A program made the position numbers and the translations under genes. A model generated the notes under the pieces. It made no database searches. It was not told the origin of the DNA and was given only the letters and a program-made list of their open reading frames with translations. Below are positions 1-7,902 of a DNA stretch of 64,000 bases, one piece after another; the first letter of the stretch is position 1; each line of letters starts with the position of its first letter. This stretch comes from Pseudomonas marincola (lineage in GTDB: Bacteria; Pseudomonadota; Gammaproteobacteria; Pseudomonadales; Pseudomonadaceae). Location of the stretch: contig NZ_FPBC01000005.1 in assembly GCF_900116605.1 (NCBI RefSeq), forward strand, positions 202,450-266,449. The letters run 5' to 3'.

Positions 1-386
1 TCATTAACCGTGAATGGACCAATGGCCGCCTGCTTCGCTCCAAGGGTTTTTTCTGGTTGGCGAGCAAGTACCGCGAGGCCGGCAGTTGGTCGCAGGCGGG
101 TGGGTTGATGCGCCACGGTTTTGCTGGGCGCTGGTGGCGGTTTGTGCCGCAAGATCAATGGCCGCAGGATGAGCAAGGCTTACAAATAATTAAGAAGCAC
201 TGGCAGGAAGAGGTCGGCGACTGTCGTCAGGAATTGGTCTTTATCGGCCAGAACATCGACTTCACGCGGCTGACTGCAGAACTGGATGCCTGCTTGTTGG
301 ATGATCAGGAAATGGCTCAGGGTGCGGCTGCCTGGCAAGCACTGCCAGACCCATTCGGCCCATGGACCGAGCAGGAAGTTGCCTGA
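1..386 (+). CDS. CobW/ZigA-family GTPase, C-terminal part
   Basis: This is the 3' end of a gene that begins before the window; the open frame runs from base 3 to the TGA at 384-386. The visible residues include RSKGFFWLASK, then a W-S-Q-A-G-G segment, and later an R-Q-E-L-V-F-I-G-Q motif. These are typical of the CobW C-terminal domain of G3E P-loop GTPases such as YeiR and ZigA, which act as zinc metallochaperones in the cytoplasm. The GTP-binding half is outside the window. The gene overlaps the downstream DUF1826 gene (TGATG), so the two are translationally coupled. In Pseudomonas, zinc-starvation (Zur) operons often carry this pair, which favours a zinc role. That role rests on family knowledge, because no Zur box can be seen here. 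Confidence 0.85.
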   Translation, partial: INREWTNGRLLRSKGFFWLASKYREAGSWSQAGGLMRHGFAGRWWRFVPQDQWPQDEQGLQIIKKHWQEEVGDCRQELVFIGQNIDFTRLTAELDACLLDDQEMAQGAAAWQALPDPFGPWTEQEVA

Positions 387-1030
387 TGCTGGCTCTGAAT
401 ATCAAACACGCTGTGCAACAGGTTACTGGCGAACGTGTAGATGTTTTGGCGCAGGTGCTCAGAGAGCAAGTTAATCTGGCCGTTTGGCAGCGGCATTTAC
501 CGGCTCACATCACCGATTTCGCAGCAGATGTCGTCGCCCATGATCGAACCTTAGCTCAATCGATCACGCTCGATCTGAATGATGCAGATAAACAGCCCGA
601 CCTTGCAGGTTTCCTCGCGCGATACAGCCATTTGCCCGGCCATGAGGCTTTGCTCGGTGATGTGCGCTGGCTGGTCAGTGCGTTTGTCTGCCTGGTCGAC
701 GCAAAGCGCATTGGCGTGCGCATGCGGGTATTGGACCAAGCCATGTGCCCGCGCTTTCACGTCGACCATGTGCCGCTAAGACTGATTACTAGTTATGCCG
801 GGCCGGGCAGTGAGTGGCTCACTGAGGATGCAATGGACCGCCGATTGCTCGGCCAGACAGCTGCGGAGCCAGTAGATGACGGGCTGATCAATCGCGCCCA
901 AACGGGCCATGTGTTACTGGCCAAGGGAGAGCGTTGGGTGGGTAATGAGGGGCAGGGTTTGATCCACCGCTCACCGCAGGCTTCTTACGGTGTGCCCCGG
1001 TTGTTACTGACGCTGGACTGGCTGGCGTGA
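386..1030 (+). CDS. DUF1826 domain-containing protein
   Basis: This is a protein of about 214 residues. I chose the ATG at 386 because it overlaps the stop of the CobW-type gene (TGATG); the in-frame ATG at 362 lies inside that gene. The sequence matches the DUF1826 family: a helical N-terminal part, then VRMRVLDQAMCPRFHVDHV and a segment with Y-A-G-P-G-S-E-W-L. The conserved C, H and D residues around 'CPRFHVDHVPLRL' could bind metal. No biochemical function is established for the family. Location directly after a CobW/ZigA GTPase suggests a role in metal handling, possibly as a client or partner of the chaperone; this is inference from context. Confidence 0.8.
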   Translation: MLALNIKHAVQQVTGERVDVLAQVLREQVNLAVWQRHLPAHITDFAADVVAHDRTLAQSITLDLNDADKQPDLAGFLARYSHLPGHEALLGDVRWLVSAFVCLVDAKRIGVRMRVLDQAMCPRFHVDHVPLRLITSYAGPGSEWLTEDAMDRRLLGQTAAEPVDDGLINRAQTGHVLLAKGERWVGNEGQGLIHRSPQASYGVPRLLLTLDWLA

Positions 1031-1087
1031 GGGACGCTCCGATTGCGCGAGGGGCTTCCGTCGATAATCAGCCAGTTGGTATGTGAG

Positions 1088-1119
1088 GTTTGCAGGGGCA
1101 TTTCAGCGCCCCTGCAAAC
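1088..1119. terminator. Stem-loop between convergent genes
   Basis: A perfect 12-bp inverted repeat (GTTTGCAGGGGC / GCCCCTGCAAAC) with an 8-nt loop lies between the convergent DUF1826 and cysteine hydrolase genes. There is no T-run on either side, so it is a probable bidirectional transcription end or mRNA-stabilising hairpin. Confidence 0.6.
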
Positions 1120-1143
1120 GGATCATGCAGCGAGTGCTAGGGT

Positions 1144-1692
1144 TCAGCCCTTCAGGTATTCAGCACTGTTAACCACGTTCGCATAGGCGAACGCCAGGCC
1201 TGCCATGAACGCGGCGTGTACGTCCGGAGCCGGTACTTTACGGCCTGCAAATTCCAGGTCGAGGGTGGTGCAGGCATCTTCTACAACTGTCACCGGGTAG
1301 CCAAAGTCAGCTGCCGCACGCACGGTGGCGTCGATGCACATGTGGCTCATTGCGCCGACCACTGTGAGCGTGTCGATGGCGTGCGCCTGCAGGATCGATT
1401 TGAGTTCGGTTTCGCGAAATGAGTTGGGGAAATTTTTGACAATCACCGGCTCATCATCCTGCGCCGCCATTGCTTCGATGAACTGAACCGCTGGCGTGTT
1501 CTTAGTGAACAGCGGGGCATCAGGCTCAGCCGATTCATGCCTGATGTTAATGATCAGATCACCGGCTTTACGCGCCTTGGTTACGACCGCCAGTGCAGTG
1601 CTGATGGTTTGCTCGATGCGGTGCAAAGGCAGGTTGCCGGTTGGCAGGTATTCGTTTTGCAGGTCGACGACAATAACTGCGTGCTTGCTCAT
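1144..1692 (-). CDS. Isochorismatase-family cysteine hydrolase
   Basis: This is a 182-residue protein that starts at an ATG preceded by GGAG. It has the isochorismatase-like fold of nicotinamidases and amidohydrolases. The probable catalytic triad is visible: the Asp in VVDLQNEY near residue 11, the Lys in VIVKNFPNSF near residue 85, and the Cys in GAMSHMCIDATVRAA near residue 118. Such enzymes hydrolyse amide or ester bonds of small molecules in the cytoplasm; the substrate cannot be read from the sequence. The gene is divergent from a GlxA-type regulator with about 100 bp between them, and that regulator probably controls it. This divergent pair is common in Pseudomonas. Confidence 0.85.
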   Translation of the reverse strand: MSKHAVIVVDLQNEYLPTGNLPLHRIEQTISTALAVVTKARKAGDLIINIRHESAEPDAPLFTKNTPAVQFIEAMAAQDDEPVIVKNFPNSFRETELKSILQAHAIDTLTVVGAMSHMCIDATVRAAADFGYPVTVVEDACTTLDLEFAGRKVPAPDVHAAFMAGLAFAYANVVNSAEYLKG

Positions 1693-1794
1693 GCTTCACT
1701 CCAGCGATATTGAATGGATGACGGTTCCATTCTCACGGGGATGTGCTAGAGTATCGAGTGGCCATATCGACATAATTCGGGTAAAAAACGACAC

Positions 1795-2775
1795 ATGACA
1801 ACCATGCAGCCAATCGAAATCGGTGTAGTTTTATACCCGTCAGCGCAGCAGGCGGCCGTGCTTGGCGTGACTGATTTACTGCTGATGGCAGGAGGAATTG
1901 CGGCTGAACATGCAGGCCTCGAGCACAATCCCGTACGTGTAACGCACTGGCAGGCAAGCTCTGAGAAAACGCCACCCGTGCGGGTGTTCGACAGCTCGCC
2001 AGACTTGCCCTGCGAGCTGGCCGTGGTGATTGTGCCGCCAAAGCTCGGTGATCCGATTGATCCACACCGCGTTGCCACGACCGTTACATGGCTGCAAGGC
2101 GTGCATGCCAATGGCGGCATCCTGGCCTCTGTTTGTGCAGGTACTTTTGTGCTGGCCGAAACCGGGCTGCTTAACCAGCGCACGGTTACCGCGCACTGGG
2201 CACTAGCCGAGGCGTTCGAGGCGCGTTTTCCGGATATTTGCGTAGACACCGACCAACTATTGATCGATGACGTAGACATCATTACCAGCAGCGGCCTGAT
2301 GAGCTGGACAGATTTGGGCCTGCGGTTGGTCGAGCGTTTTCTCGGGCCGAATGTGATGCTGCAGACCGCGCAAGTGTTGCTGATTGATGTGCCGGGAAGG
2401 GAGCAGCGCTACTACAGCATGTTTGCGCCGCGACTGGCGCATGGCGACAGTGCCATCCTTAAAGTCCAGCACTGGCTGCAAACGGTAGAAGGCAAGGATG
2501 TGTCGCTTGCCCAGCTGGCAGCATTGGCCAACCTCGAAGAGCGCACGTTCTTGCGGCGCTTTCAAAAAGCCACCGGCATGACTTCATCAGAATATTGCCA
2601 GCAACTCAGGGTCAGCAAGGCGCGATCAGCGCTGCAACTGGGCCACCTGTCGGTGGAGCGCGTGGCGTGGGCCGTTGGCTACTCCGACCCCAGTGCCTTT
2701 CGTAAGGTTTTCACGCGCATTGTCGGGCTGTCCCCCAGTGAATACCGGAGCCGCTTCAAAGCGCAACCGGCTTAG
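1795..2775 (+). CDS. GlxA-family transcriptional regulator (DJ-1/PfpI + AraC HTH)
   Basis: This is a 326-residue regulator. The N-terminal half (about 5-185) is a DJ-1/PfpI-type class I glutamine-amidotransferase-like domain, with the nucleophile-elbow-like segment SVCAGTFVLAETGLL and then RTVTAHW. The C-terminal part (about 215-320) carries two AraC helix-turn-helix motifs: SLAQLAALANLEERTFLRRF and the signature WAVGYSDPSAFRKVFTR ending in GLSPSEYR. This is the architecture of GlxA, GbdR and CdhR regulators, many of which sense quaternary amines or amino acids. It is divergent from the cysteine hydrolase gene and probably regulates it. A second ATG three codons downstream is an alternative start. 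Confidence 0.88.
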   Translation: MTTMQPIEIGVVLYPSAQQAAVLGVTDLLLMAGGIAAEHAGLEHNPVRVTHWQASSEKTPPVRVFDSSPDLPCELAVVIVPPKLGDPIDPHRVATTVTWLQGVHANGGILASVCAGTFVLAETGLLNQRTVTAHWALAEAFEARFPDICVDTDQLLIDDVDIITSSGLMSWTDLGLRLVERFLGPNVMLQTAQVLLIDVPGREQRYYSMFAPRLAHGDSAILKVQHWLQTVEGKDVSLAQLAALANLEERTFLRRFQKATGMTSSEYCQQLRVSKARSALQLGHLSVERVAWAVGYSDPSAFRKVFTRIVGLSPSEYRSRFKAQPA

Positions 2776-2792
2776 TTCAACCGGGCTCACCG

Positions 2793-3518
2793 TCACTGAA
2801 ACTCGCCATGCTCCAACAGAAAAGCCATGCCGTCGGCGATGTCTTTGCGCAACGCCTCAGCGGCTGCATCACCATCGCCACGGCCGAGTGCTTCGACGAT
2901 TTCCTCGTGGTAATCGATGTCGAGAATGGCCTCCAGATTGCCCGCGTAACTGCTGCCAAACTGGCGCAGGAACGGGCCGACTTGCAGCCAGAGTGTCTCG
3001 ATCAGAAAGATCAACGACTCTGAATGGCAGGCGCGATAGATCATGAATTTGAATTCGTAATTGCGCAGCAGGTAATCGTCGATGTCCTTGTTCTTGGCGG
3101 CTTGAGTCAGGGCAGAGGAGGCGTTTTGAATTGCTTTGAGCTCAGCCTTTTTGAACGCATCGGCTGCCGCCCGAGCCGCTGCAACTTCACACACCAATCG
3201 CGTGCTCATCAGATCGGCAAAGCGCTGACGGGTCATGACTGGCAACGTGAGCGAGCCATTGGGCAATTGGTCCAGCGCCTTGAGCGATTGCAGCTTCATC
3301 AGCGCGGCGCGAACCGGCATGTCGCTGGTGCCCAACTCATGGGCAATCTTGCGTGAAGTGAGTTTTTGACCGGGCTTGATCTGGCCCGACATCAGCGCAT
3401 GCGTCAGCCGTTGATAGACGACTTCATGGAGCGGGGCCACTTCAATGGTTTCAAGGCCTATCGGGCTTTTATCTTTCACGTGTTCTCCATGTGAGGACTC
3501 TGCGGTGGTGCTCGCCAA
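2793..3518 (-). CDS. GntR-family regulator, FadR/FCD subfamily
   Basis: This is a 241-residue repressor-type regulator. An N-terminal winged helix (about 30-95) includes PLHEVVYQRLTHALMSGQIK and then S-R-K-I-A-H-E-L-G-T-S. A helical FCD ligand-binding domain follows (about 100-230), with metal-site-like D and H residues such as DYHEEIVEAL. It is divergent from the aminotransferase-ligase pair at 4.07-6.85 kb, with a 550-bp gap between them, so control of that amine pathway is likely but not shown. A perfect 10-bp palindrome ACAAGCTTGT at 3527-3536, just upstream of the start codon, is a candidate autoregulatory site. Confidence 0.82.
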   Translation of the reverse strand: MASTTAESSHGEHVKDKSPIGLETIEVAPLHEVVYQRLTHALMSGQIKPGQKLTSRKIAHELGTSDMPVRAALMKLQSLKALDQLPNGSLTLPVMTRQRFADLMSTRLVCEVAAARAAADAFKKAELKAIQNASSALTQAAKNKDIDDYLLRNYEFKFMIYRACHSESLIFLIETLWLQVGPFLRQFGSSYAGNLEAILDIDYHEEIVEALGRGDGDAAAEALRKDIADGMAFLLEHGEFQ

Positions 3519-4068
3519 ACAGTTCTACAAGCTTGTGCGCCTGTGGAATCTTATTCTGCAGCGGCACGTCGGGCCAGAAAAAATTGGCACATTGATGACG
3601 CCTAACCCGGCGGTATCACGTCAGAAGGGCGCTTGAACGCCGATTTTTCCGCAAAAGTCAGCCGCAGCAGGGCACAAAAATATATCTATTCGATGGGCTT
3701 GCGAAATCTCTCGTTAAGCCTATATCGTGTGATCTGCGATCGCAAAAAGTTATGAAATTTATTGCTGTAAGCATCCAGCGCAGATGTCAGGCGCTACCAA
3801 GCGCGATATCGATCAGGCCGTGCAGCTGTGCGCCAAGGCGCTGCAGGTGGCGATGCCGGAACTGGATGCGTTGCCGGCGGGTTCATAGGCCTGAATTGGT
3901 TGGGATCTACGCCGCATAAATGATCAAGAAAAGCCGCTCGCCGGGTAAGCCTGGTAGCGGTGAACACTCAATTACAAAGCCGCGACTTAATTTTTCCCGG
4001 TTGACCGACCGCAGCGTCGCAACCCAATAACAGCAGGGCCTTCGTGCCCAAGCAATAGAGAGGAAATC
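3519..4068. other. Intergenic region with candidate palindromes, no intact gene
   Basis: These 550 bases separate the GntR gene from the aminotransferase. They contain ACAAGCTTGT at 3527-3536, TGCGATCGCA at 3735-3744, an AT-rich stretch around 3678-3700 and a 34-codon frame (3784-3888) that may be a gene remnant. A purine-rich ribosome site (GAGAGGAAATC) sits just before the aminotransferase ATG. No promoter can be assigned with confidence. Confidence 0.5.
3784..3888 (+). pseudogene. Possible C-terminal remnant of a lost gene
   Basis: A short frame reads MSGATKRDIDQAVQLCAKAL and then about 14 more residues before a TAG. The amphipathic helix and GC-rich codon use look like the C-terminal end of a larger protein, for example an aminotransferase, and contrast with the AT-rich bases just upstream. 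There is no ribosome-binding site. It may be a decayed fragment or chance; the parent family is not identified. Confidence 0.25.
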
Positions 4069-5451
4069 ATGAGCTTGTCGAAACAAACCTTGGCATTGCA
4101 ACACACCGATGCGCAGCACCACCTGCACCCGTTTACCAATTCCCGCGAATTGAATGACCGTGGCGTGCGCGTGATCAGCTCGGCCAAAGGGGTGTATCTC
4201 ACCGACACCGAAGGCAACCAGTTGCTTGATGGCATGAGCGGGCTGTGGTGTGTGTCCGTTGGGCATGGTCGTCAGGAGATTATTGACGCGGTGTCCCGTC
4301 AGCTCAGCGAACTGACGTTCTACAACACCTTCTTCAATACCTCGCACCCGCCGGTTATCGAGTTGTCGCGCAAGTTGGCAGCAGTCACGCCAGCGCAGTT
4401 CAACCACTTTTTCTATACCGGTTCCGGCTCTGAATCCAACGACACGATTTTCCGTCTGGCCCGCTACTTTTGGGAGCTGCAAGGCAAGCCCGAGAAACGC
4501 ATCATGGTGGGTCGCACCAATGGCTATCACGGCTCTACAGTCGCGGCGGCCTCATTGGGCGGCTTTGGCGGTATGCACGCACAGGGCGGCATGCTGATTC
4601 CCGATGTGGTGCACGCGCCTCAACCGTTCTGGTGGGCGAATGGCGGCGACATGACCCCGGAAGCCTTCGGCCTGCATGTGGCACAACAAACCCTCGACAT
4701 GATCGACGAAATCGGTGCCGACGAAGTTGCCGCGATGATTGCCGAGCCGATTCAGGGCGCTGGTGGGGTCATCATTCCACCTTCTACCTACTGGCCGGCA
4801 CTCTCGGCGGGCCTCAAAGCGCGTGACATTCTGCTGATTTCCGATGAGGTTATCTGCGGCTTCGGGCGCACAGGTGAGTGGTTTGGCTGCGAGTTGATGG
4901 GCACCGAGCCCGATTTCATGACTATGGCCAAGGGCATCACCTCGGGCTATGTGCCTATGGGCGCTGTGGCCGTGTCCGATCGCATCGCCCAAGTGTTGCT
5001 TGAGCGCGGGGATGAGTTTGCCCACGGTTTTACCTATTCCGGCCACCCGGCTGCGTGTGCGGCGGCGATTGCCAACCTTGAGATTCTCGAGTCAGAGCAA
5101 ATGGTCACGCGCGTGCGCGATGACATAGGCCCTTATCTGCAGCAGAAATGGAAGGCACTGGCTGAGCATCCGATGGTGGGTGAAGCGGTTATGGCCGGCC
5201 TGATTGGCGCCTTTCAGTTCAGTTCGAACAAGGCCAAACGCAGCAGCTTCCCGGCCGAGGCCAGGATCGGCATGATCGCCCGTGAACACTCGTTCAACAA
5301 TGGCCTGGTCATGCGCGCGGTTGGCGATCGGATGGTCATCGCGCCGCCGTTCAGCCTGACGCACGCCGAAGCCGATGAGCTGATCGCCAAGACGCAAAAA
5401 GTCATTGAGCTGACCTATGCTCACGCCCGTAATCTGGGTTTGATTGACTAA
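4069..5451 (+). CDS. Class III pyridoxal-phosphate aminotransferase (SpuC-like)
   Basis: This is a 460-residue omega-aminotransferase. The N-terminal HPFTNSRELNDRGVRVI region, GLWCVSVGHG, the phosphate-binding FFYTGSGSESNDT (about 120), the NGYHG motif, the cofactor Asp in LLISDEVICGFGRTGEW (about 260) and the Schiff-base Lys in MTMAKGITSGYVPMG (about 287) are all present. Length and motifs fit the polyamine/beta-alanine:pyruvate group that includes SpuC (putrescine-pyruvate aminotransferase). It is followed after 26 bases by a gamma-glutamylpolyamine-synthetase-like gene, which supports a polyamine or primary-amine pathway in the cytoplasm. Substrate specificity is inferred. A GntR regulator is divergent upstream. 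Confidence 0.85.
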   Translation: MSLSKQTLALQHTDAQHHLHPFTNSRELNDRGVRVISSAKGVYLTDTEGNQLLDGMSGLWCVSVGHGRQEIIDAVSRQLSELTFYNTFFNTSHPPVIELSRKLAAVTPAQFNHFFYTGSGSESNDTIFRLARYFWELQGKPEKRIMVGRTNGYHGSTVAAASLGGFGGMHAQGGMLIPDVVHAPQPFWWANGGDMTPEAFGLHVAQQTLDMIDEIGADEVAAMIAEPIQGAGGVIIPPSTYWPALSAGLKARDILLISDEVICGFGRTGEWFGCELMGTEPDFMTMAKGITSGYVPMGAVAVSDRIAQVLLERGDEFAHGFTYSGHPAACAAAIANLEILESEQMVTRVRDDIGPYLQQKWKALAEHPMVGEAVMAGLIGAFQFSSNKAKRSSFPAEARIGMIAREHSFNNGLVMRAVGDRMVIAPPFSLTHAEADELIAKTQKVIELTYAHARNLGLID

Positions 5452-5477
5452 CTCCCTGCCCACTATTGGTCACCGAT

Positions 5478-6854
5478 ATGAATGCTAAATCGCCCTCAGG
5501 GGCCACGATGGAAGAGCTGAATCAGTTTCTGGCCAAGTATCCGGACGTTAAAGGCGTCGACATTGTCATGACCGATTGCCACGGCATCGGGCGTGGCAAG
5601 ACCATTCGCCGGCATGAGCTGGAGTCGCTGTATGAGTCGGGACGCGCCATGCCGACCTCGCTGTTTGGACAGGATGTTGCGGGTGATGACGTCGACTGTT
5701 CACTGGTATTGCACGATGGCGGTGGCGACAAACGCTGCTGGCCAGTGCCGGGAACGCTCGGTTTGCAACCCCATTCAGGGCGGGGCGTGGTGCTGGTGAG
5801 CATGTACAACGCCGATGGCACGCCCTTTAATGCCGATCCGCGTGCAGTTCTGGTCCGGCAGGTCGAGGCCGCCAACAAGGCCGGCTACGCACCCATGGGC
5901 GCGTTTGAGCTTGAGTTTTACCTGATCGACAAAGAACGTGATGCCAACGGACGGTATCAGCCGGCGCGCTACTTACTGTCGGGCCGCCGCTCGCTTAATC
6001 GCAACACCATGGCGGTTGATGAACTGGATGAAATGTCGCCCTTGTTCGAGATGATCTACGCCGGTGCCGAGCATCTGGGCATTCCCATGGAGTCGGTTAT
6101 TTCGGAATACGCGGTAGGTCAGTACGAGCTGACCATCCGCTACCGGGACCTGCTGCGCGCCGCGGATGATGTGATATTGGCCAAGCGCCTGATTCGCTCG
6201 GTGGCCCGTCGCTTCGGCGTGGAGGCCTGCTTCATGGCCAAACCGTTCGGGCAAGAAGCCGGTTCGGGTATGCACCTGCATCTGTCATTGAACGATGAAG
6301 GCGGCAGCAACTTGTACGCTGATCAGCCTTCGGGTGAATTGAGCCCGCTGATGCTGCAGTCCATCGGCGGCATCCGCAAAACAGTAGGCGACACGGCGCT
6401 GATTCTGGCGCCGTTCCTCAACTCGTGGCGGCGGTTTGCCTCGGCGGTCTACTCGCCAGCATCGGATACCTGGGGCTTTGAAAACCGCACAGTGGCATTG
6501 CGCGTACCTGACGGTTCAGCCCAGACCCGTCACTTCGAGCACCGCGTAGCCGGCGTTGATGCCAACGCGTATCTGGTGGCCGCAGTGACATTAGCCGGGG
6601 CCATGAAAGGTATTCGCGAAGAAACCGACCCGGGCCCTGCGGTAGAGGGCAATGGCTACAGCAAGGAGCATGTGGCGGATTTGCCGACCAGCTGGAAAGG
6701 CGCAATTGATCGCTTTGAGCAATCCGCTTTCATGCAAGAGGTATTCGGGCAGTGTTTGCACGAGTCGTTTGTAGCGATTAAACGGGCCGAGTTGCAACGC
6801 CTGGAGCTGGACATATCTGAAGCCGAGTGGGACCTTTACGGGTTTGTGGTGTAA
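5478..6854 (+). CDS. Glutamine-synthetase-like ligase (probable gamma-glutamylpolyamine synthetase)
   Basis: This 458-residue protein belongs to the PuuA/GlnA-like branch of the glutamine synthetase fold. It has a beta-grasp N-terminal domain with DIVMTDCHGIGRGKTIRR, the catalytic GAFELEFYL segment (about 145), EYAVGQYELTIRYRD, the MHLHLSLND metal/ATP motif near 270, and FENRTVALRVP near 340. Enzymes of this branch join glutamate to an amine with ATP, the first step of gamma-glutamyl polyamine breakdown. I chose the ATG at 5478; a TTG four codons upstream is also open, and no strong ribosome site separates them. It sits in one operon with the SpuC-like aminotransferase. Confidence 0.82.
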   Translation: MNAKSPSGATMEELNQFLAKYPDVKGVDIVMTDCHGIGRGKTIRRHELESLYESGRAMPTSLFGQDVAGDDVDCSLVLHDGGGDKRCWPVPGTLGLQPHSGRGVVLVSMYNADGTPFNADPRAVLVRQVEAANKAGYAPMGAFELEFYLIDKERDANGRYQPARYLLSGRRSLNRNTMAVDELDEMSPLFEMIYAGAEHLGIPMESVISEYAVGQYELTIRYRDLLRAADDVILAKRLIRSVARRFGVEACFMAKPFGQEAGSGMHLHLSLNDEGGSNLYADQPSGELSPLMLQSIGGIRKTVGDTALILAPFLNSWRRFASAVYSPASDTWGFENRTVALRVPDGSAQTRHFEHRVAGVDANAYLVAAVTLAGAMKGIREETDPGPAVEGNGYSKEHVADLPTSWKGAIDRFEQSAFMQEVFGQCLHESFVAIKRAELQRLELDISEAEWDLYGFVV

Positions 6855-6864
6855 GCCCTAATTG

Positions 6865-6907
6865 CTGCCCCTCGCCAAGCAGCAGGGCTGCTTTGGCGAC
6901 GGGGCAG
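6865..6907. terminator. Long stem-loop after the ligase gene
   Basis: Arms CTGCCCC.TCGCCAA.GCAG and CTGC.TTTGGCGA.C.GGGGCAG pair with one small bulge, 10 bases after the stop codon and between convergent genes. No T-run follows, so it is a probable transcription end or RNA-stability hairpin. Confidence 0.5.
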
Positions 6908-6990
6908 GCCGCTGCGTTTGCTCAGATCTGCCAAGTTTCGAACACGGTCTATTGCTCTGTGCGGATTCTCGTGCAGCCTTGATTCAGCCA

Positions 6991-7692
6991 TCACTGAATG
7001 ATTTTGAGCCCGTCCCTCGGCGTGGAGCCGAAAAGATGTGCGTAGCGCAATGTGGCATTGGCGTGCTCACGCATGATCATCTCGGCACGTGCGCCCTGGC
7101 CGCTTAACAGCGCATCTACGACGGTGTGATGTTGCATATGGGCAAAGTTGAAGCGGCGGTACTCCAGAGCCAGGTCGTTGCGGTCGACGGCTAATGAGCT
7201 GACGGACGCGAAGGGCAGGTGCTCATTGCGGGCAAGCGCCTCGGCGATGGCCATGTTATTGCTGGCGTCGATAATTGCCTGATGAAAGCGCTTATTGATG
7301 TCGTGATATTCAGCCAGATCCTCCTCGCTGACGTAGCCCTTGGCGAATAACTGATCGCCTTGTTCAAGGCAGGACAGCAACACCTCACGAATCCCGGTTG
7401 GTATCCCGCGTTCTGCTGCCTGGCGCGCGGCCAGCCCCTCAAGAACGCCACGGACTTCAACCGCTCCGGCAAGATCATCGGCGGTCATCTGTTTAACCGT
7501 GAAGCCACGGGCGCCGAGCCGAATCAGCAGGCCTTCCTGTTCCAAAGCGCGAAAAGCCATGCGCACAGGCATCCGCGACACGCCCAGCCGTTCGGCTGTG
7601 GGAATCTCTGCGAGCCGCTCACCGGCAGGGAACTCGCCGTCGATGATCATCTTGCGTAACAGATTGAGTACGCGCTGGCCTGAACCGCTCAT
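6991..7692 (-). CDS. vanR: VanR, GntR-family repressor of vanillate demethylase
   Basis: This is a 233-residue GntR/FCD regulator. I chose the ATG at 7692 because it has GAGG seven bases upstream; a TTG further upstream lies inside an operator. The winged helix (about 10-75) includes LAEIPTAERLGVSRMPVRMAFRAL, and the FCD effector domain fills the rest. It is divergent from vanAB. The palindrome ATTGGATCCAAT, known as the VanR operator (VanO) of Caulobacter, occurs 11 bases upstream of this gene and twice more before vanA. This gives strong support for VanR. In characterised systems vanillate releases the repressor, so this VanR probably represses vanAB and itself until vanillate is present. 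Confidence 0.9.
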   Translation of the reverse strand: MSGSGQRVLNLLRKMIIDGEFPAGERLAEIPTAERLGVSRMPVRMAFRALEQEGLLIRLGARGFTVKQMTADDLAGAVEVRGVLEGLAARQAAERGIPTGIREVLLSCLEQGDQLFAKGYVSEEDLAEYHDINKRFHQAIIDASNNMAIAEALARNEHLPFASVSSLAVDRNDLALEYRRFNFAHMQHHTVVDALLSGQGARAEMIMREHANATLRYAHLFGSTPRDGLKIIQ

Positions 7693-7703
7693 TAAAGCCT
7701 CTA

Positions 7704-7713
7704 TTGGATCCAA
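7704..7713. promoter_or_regulatory. VanR operator O1 (autoregulatory)
   Basis: TTGGATCCAA, within the 12-bp palindrome ATTGGATCCAAT at 7703-7714, is identical to the VanR operator described for the Caulobacter vanillate system. It sits just upstream of the vanR ribosome site, which suggests self-repression. Confidence 0.85.
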
Positions 7714-7815
7714 TTAGATTTATAGGTTGCCAATGTACTCTTGAACCAGTCCCTGGTTCCAGTGTTGGATTTGGCGAGTTATCGGAGCTTATTGTGTTCG
7801 TTAATCGCACACTCG

Positions 7816-7825
7816 CTGGATCCAA
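7816..7825. promoter_or_regulatory. VanR operator O2
   Basis: CTGGATCCAA differs from the perfect operator by one base. It lies 78 bases upstream of the vanA start, in the divergent vanR-vanA promoter region. Confidence 0.8.
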
Positions 7826-7867
7826 TGGCTAGATTAAGCTCAGTGTTATGAGTAGATTTTGCTTAAG

Positions 7868-7877
7868 TTGGATCCAT
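7868..7877. promoter_or_regulatory. VanR operator O3
   Basis: TTGGATCCAT differs from the perfect operator by one base. It lies 25 bases upstream of vanA, where a bound repressor would block promoter clearance. It is 52 bases from O2, about five helical turns, so both would face the same side of the helix. Confidence 0.8.
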
Positions 7878-7902
7878 TGATAACAATAAGCGAGAGCTGA
7901 GC

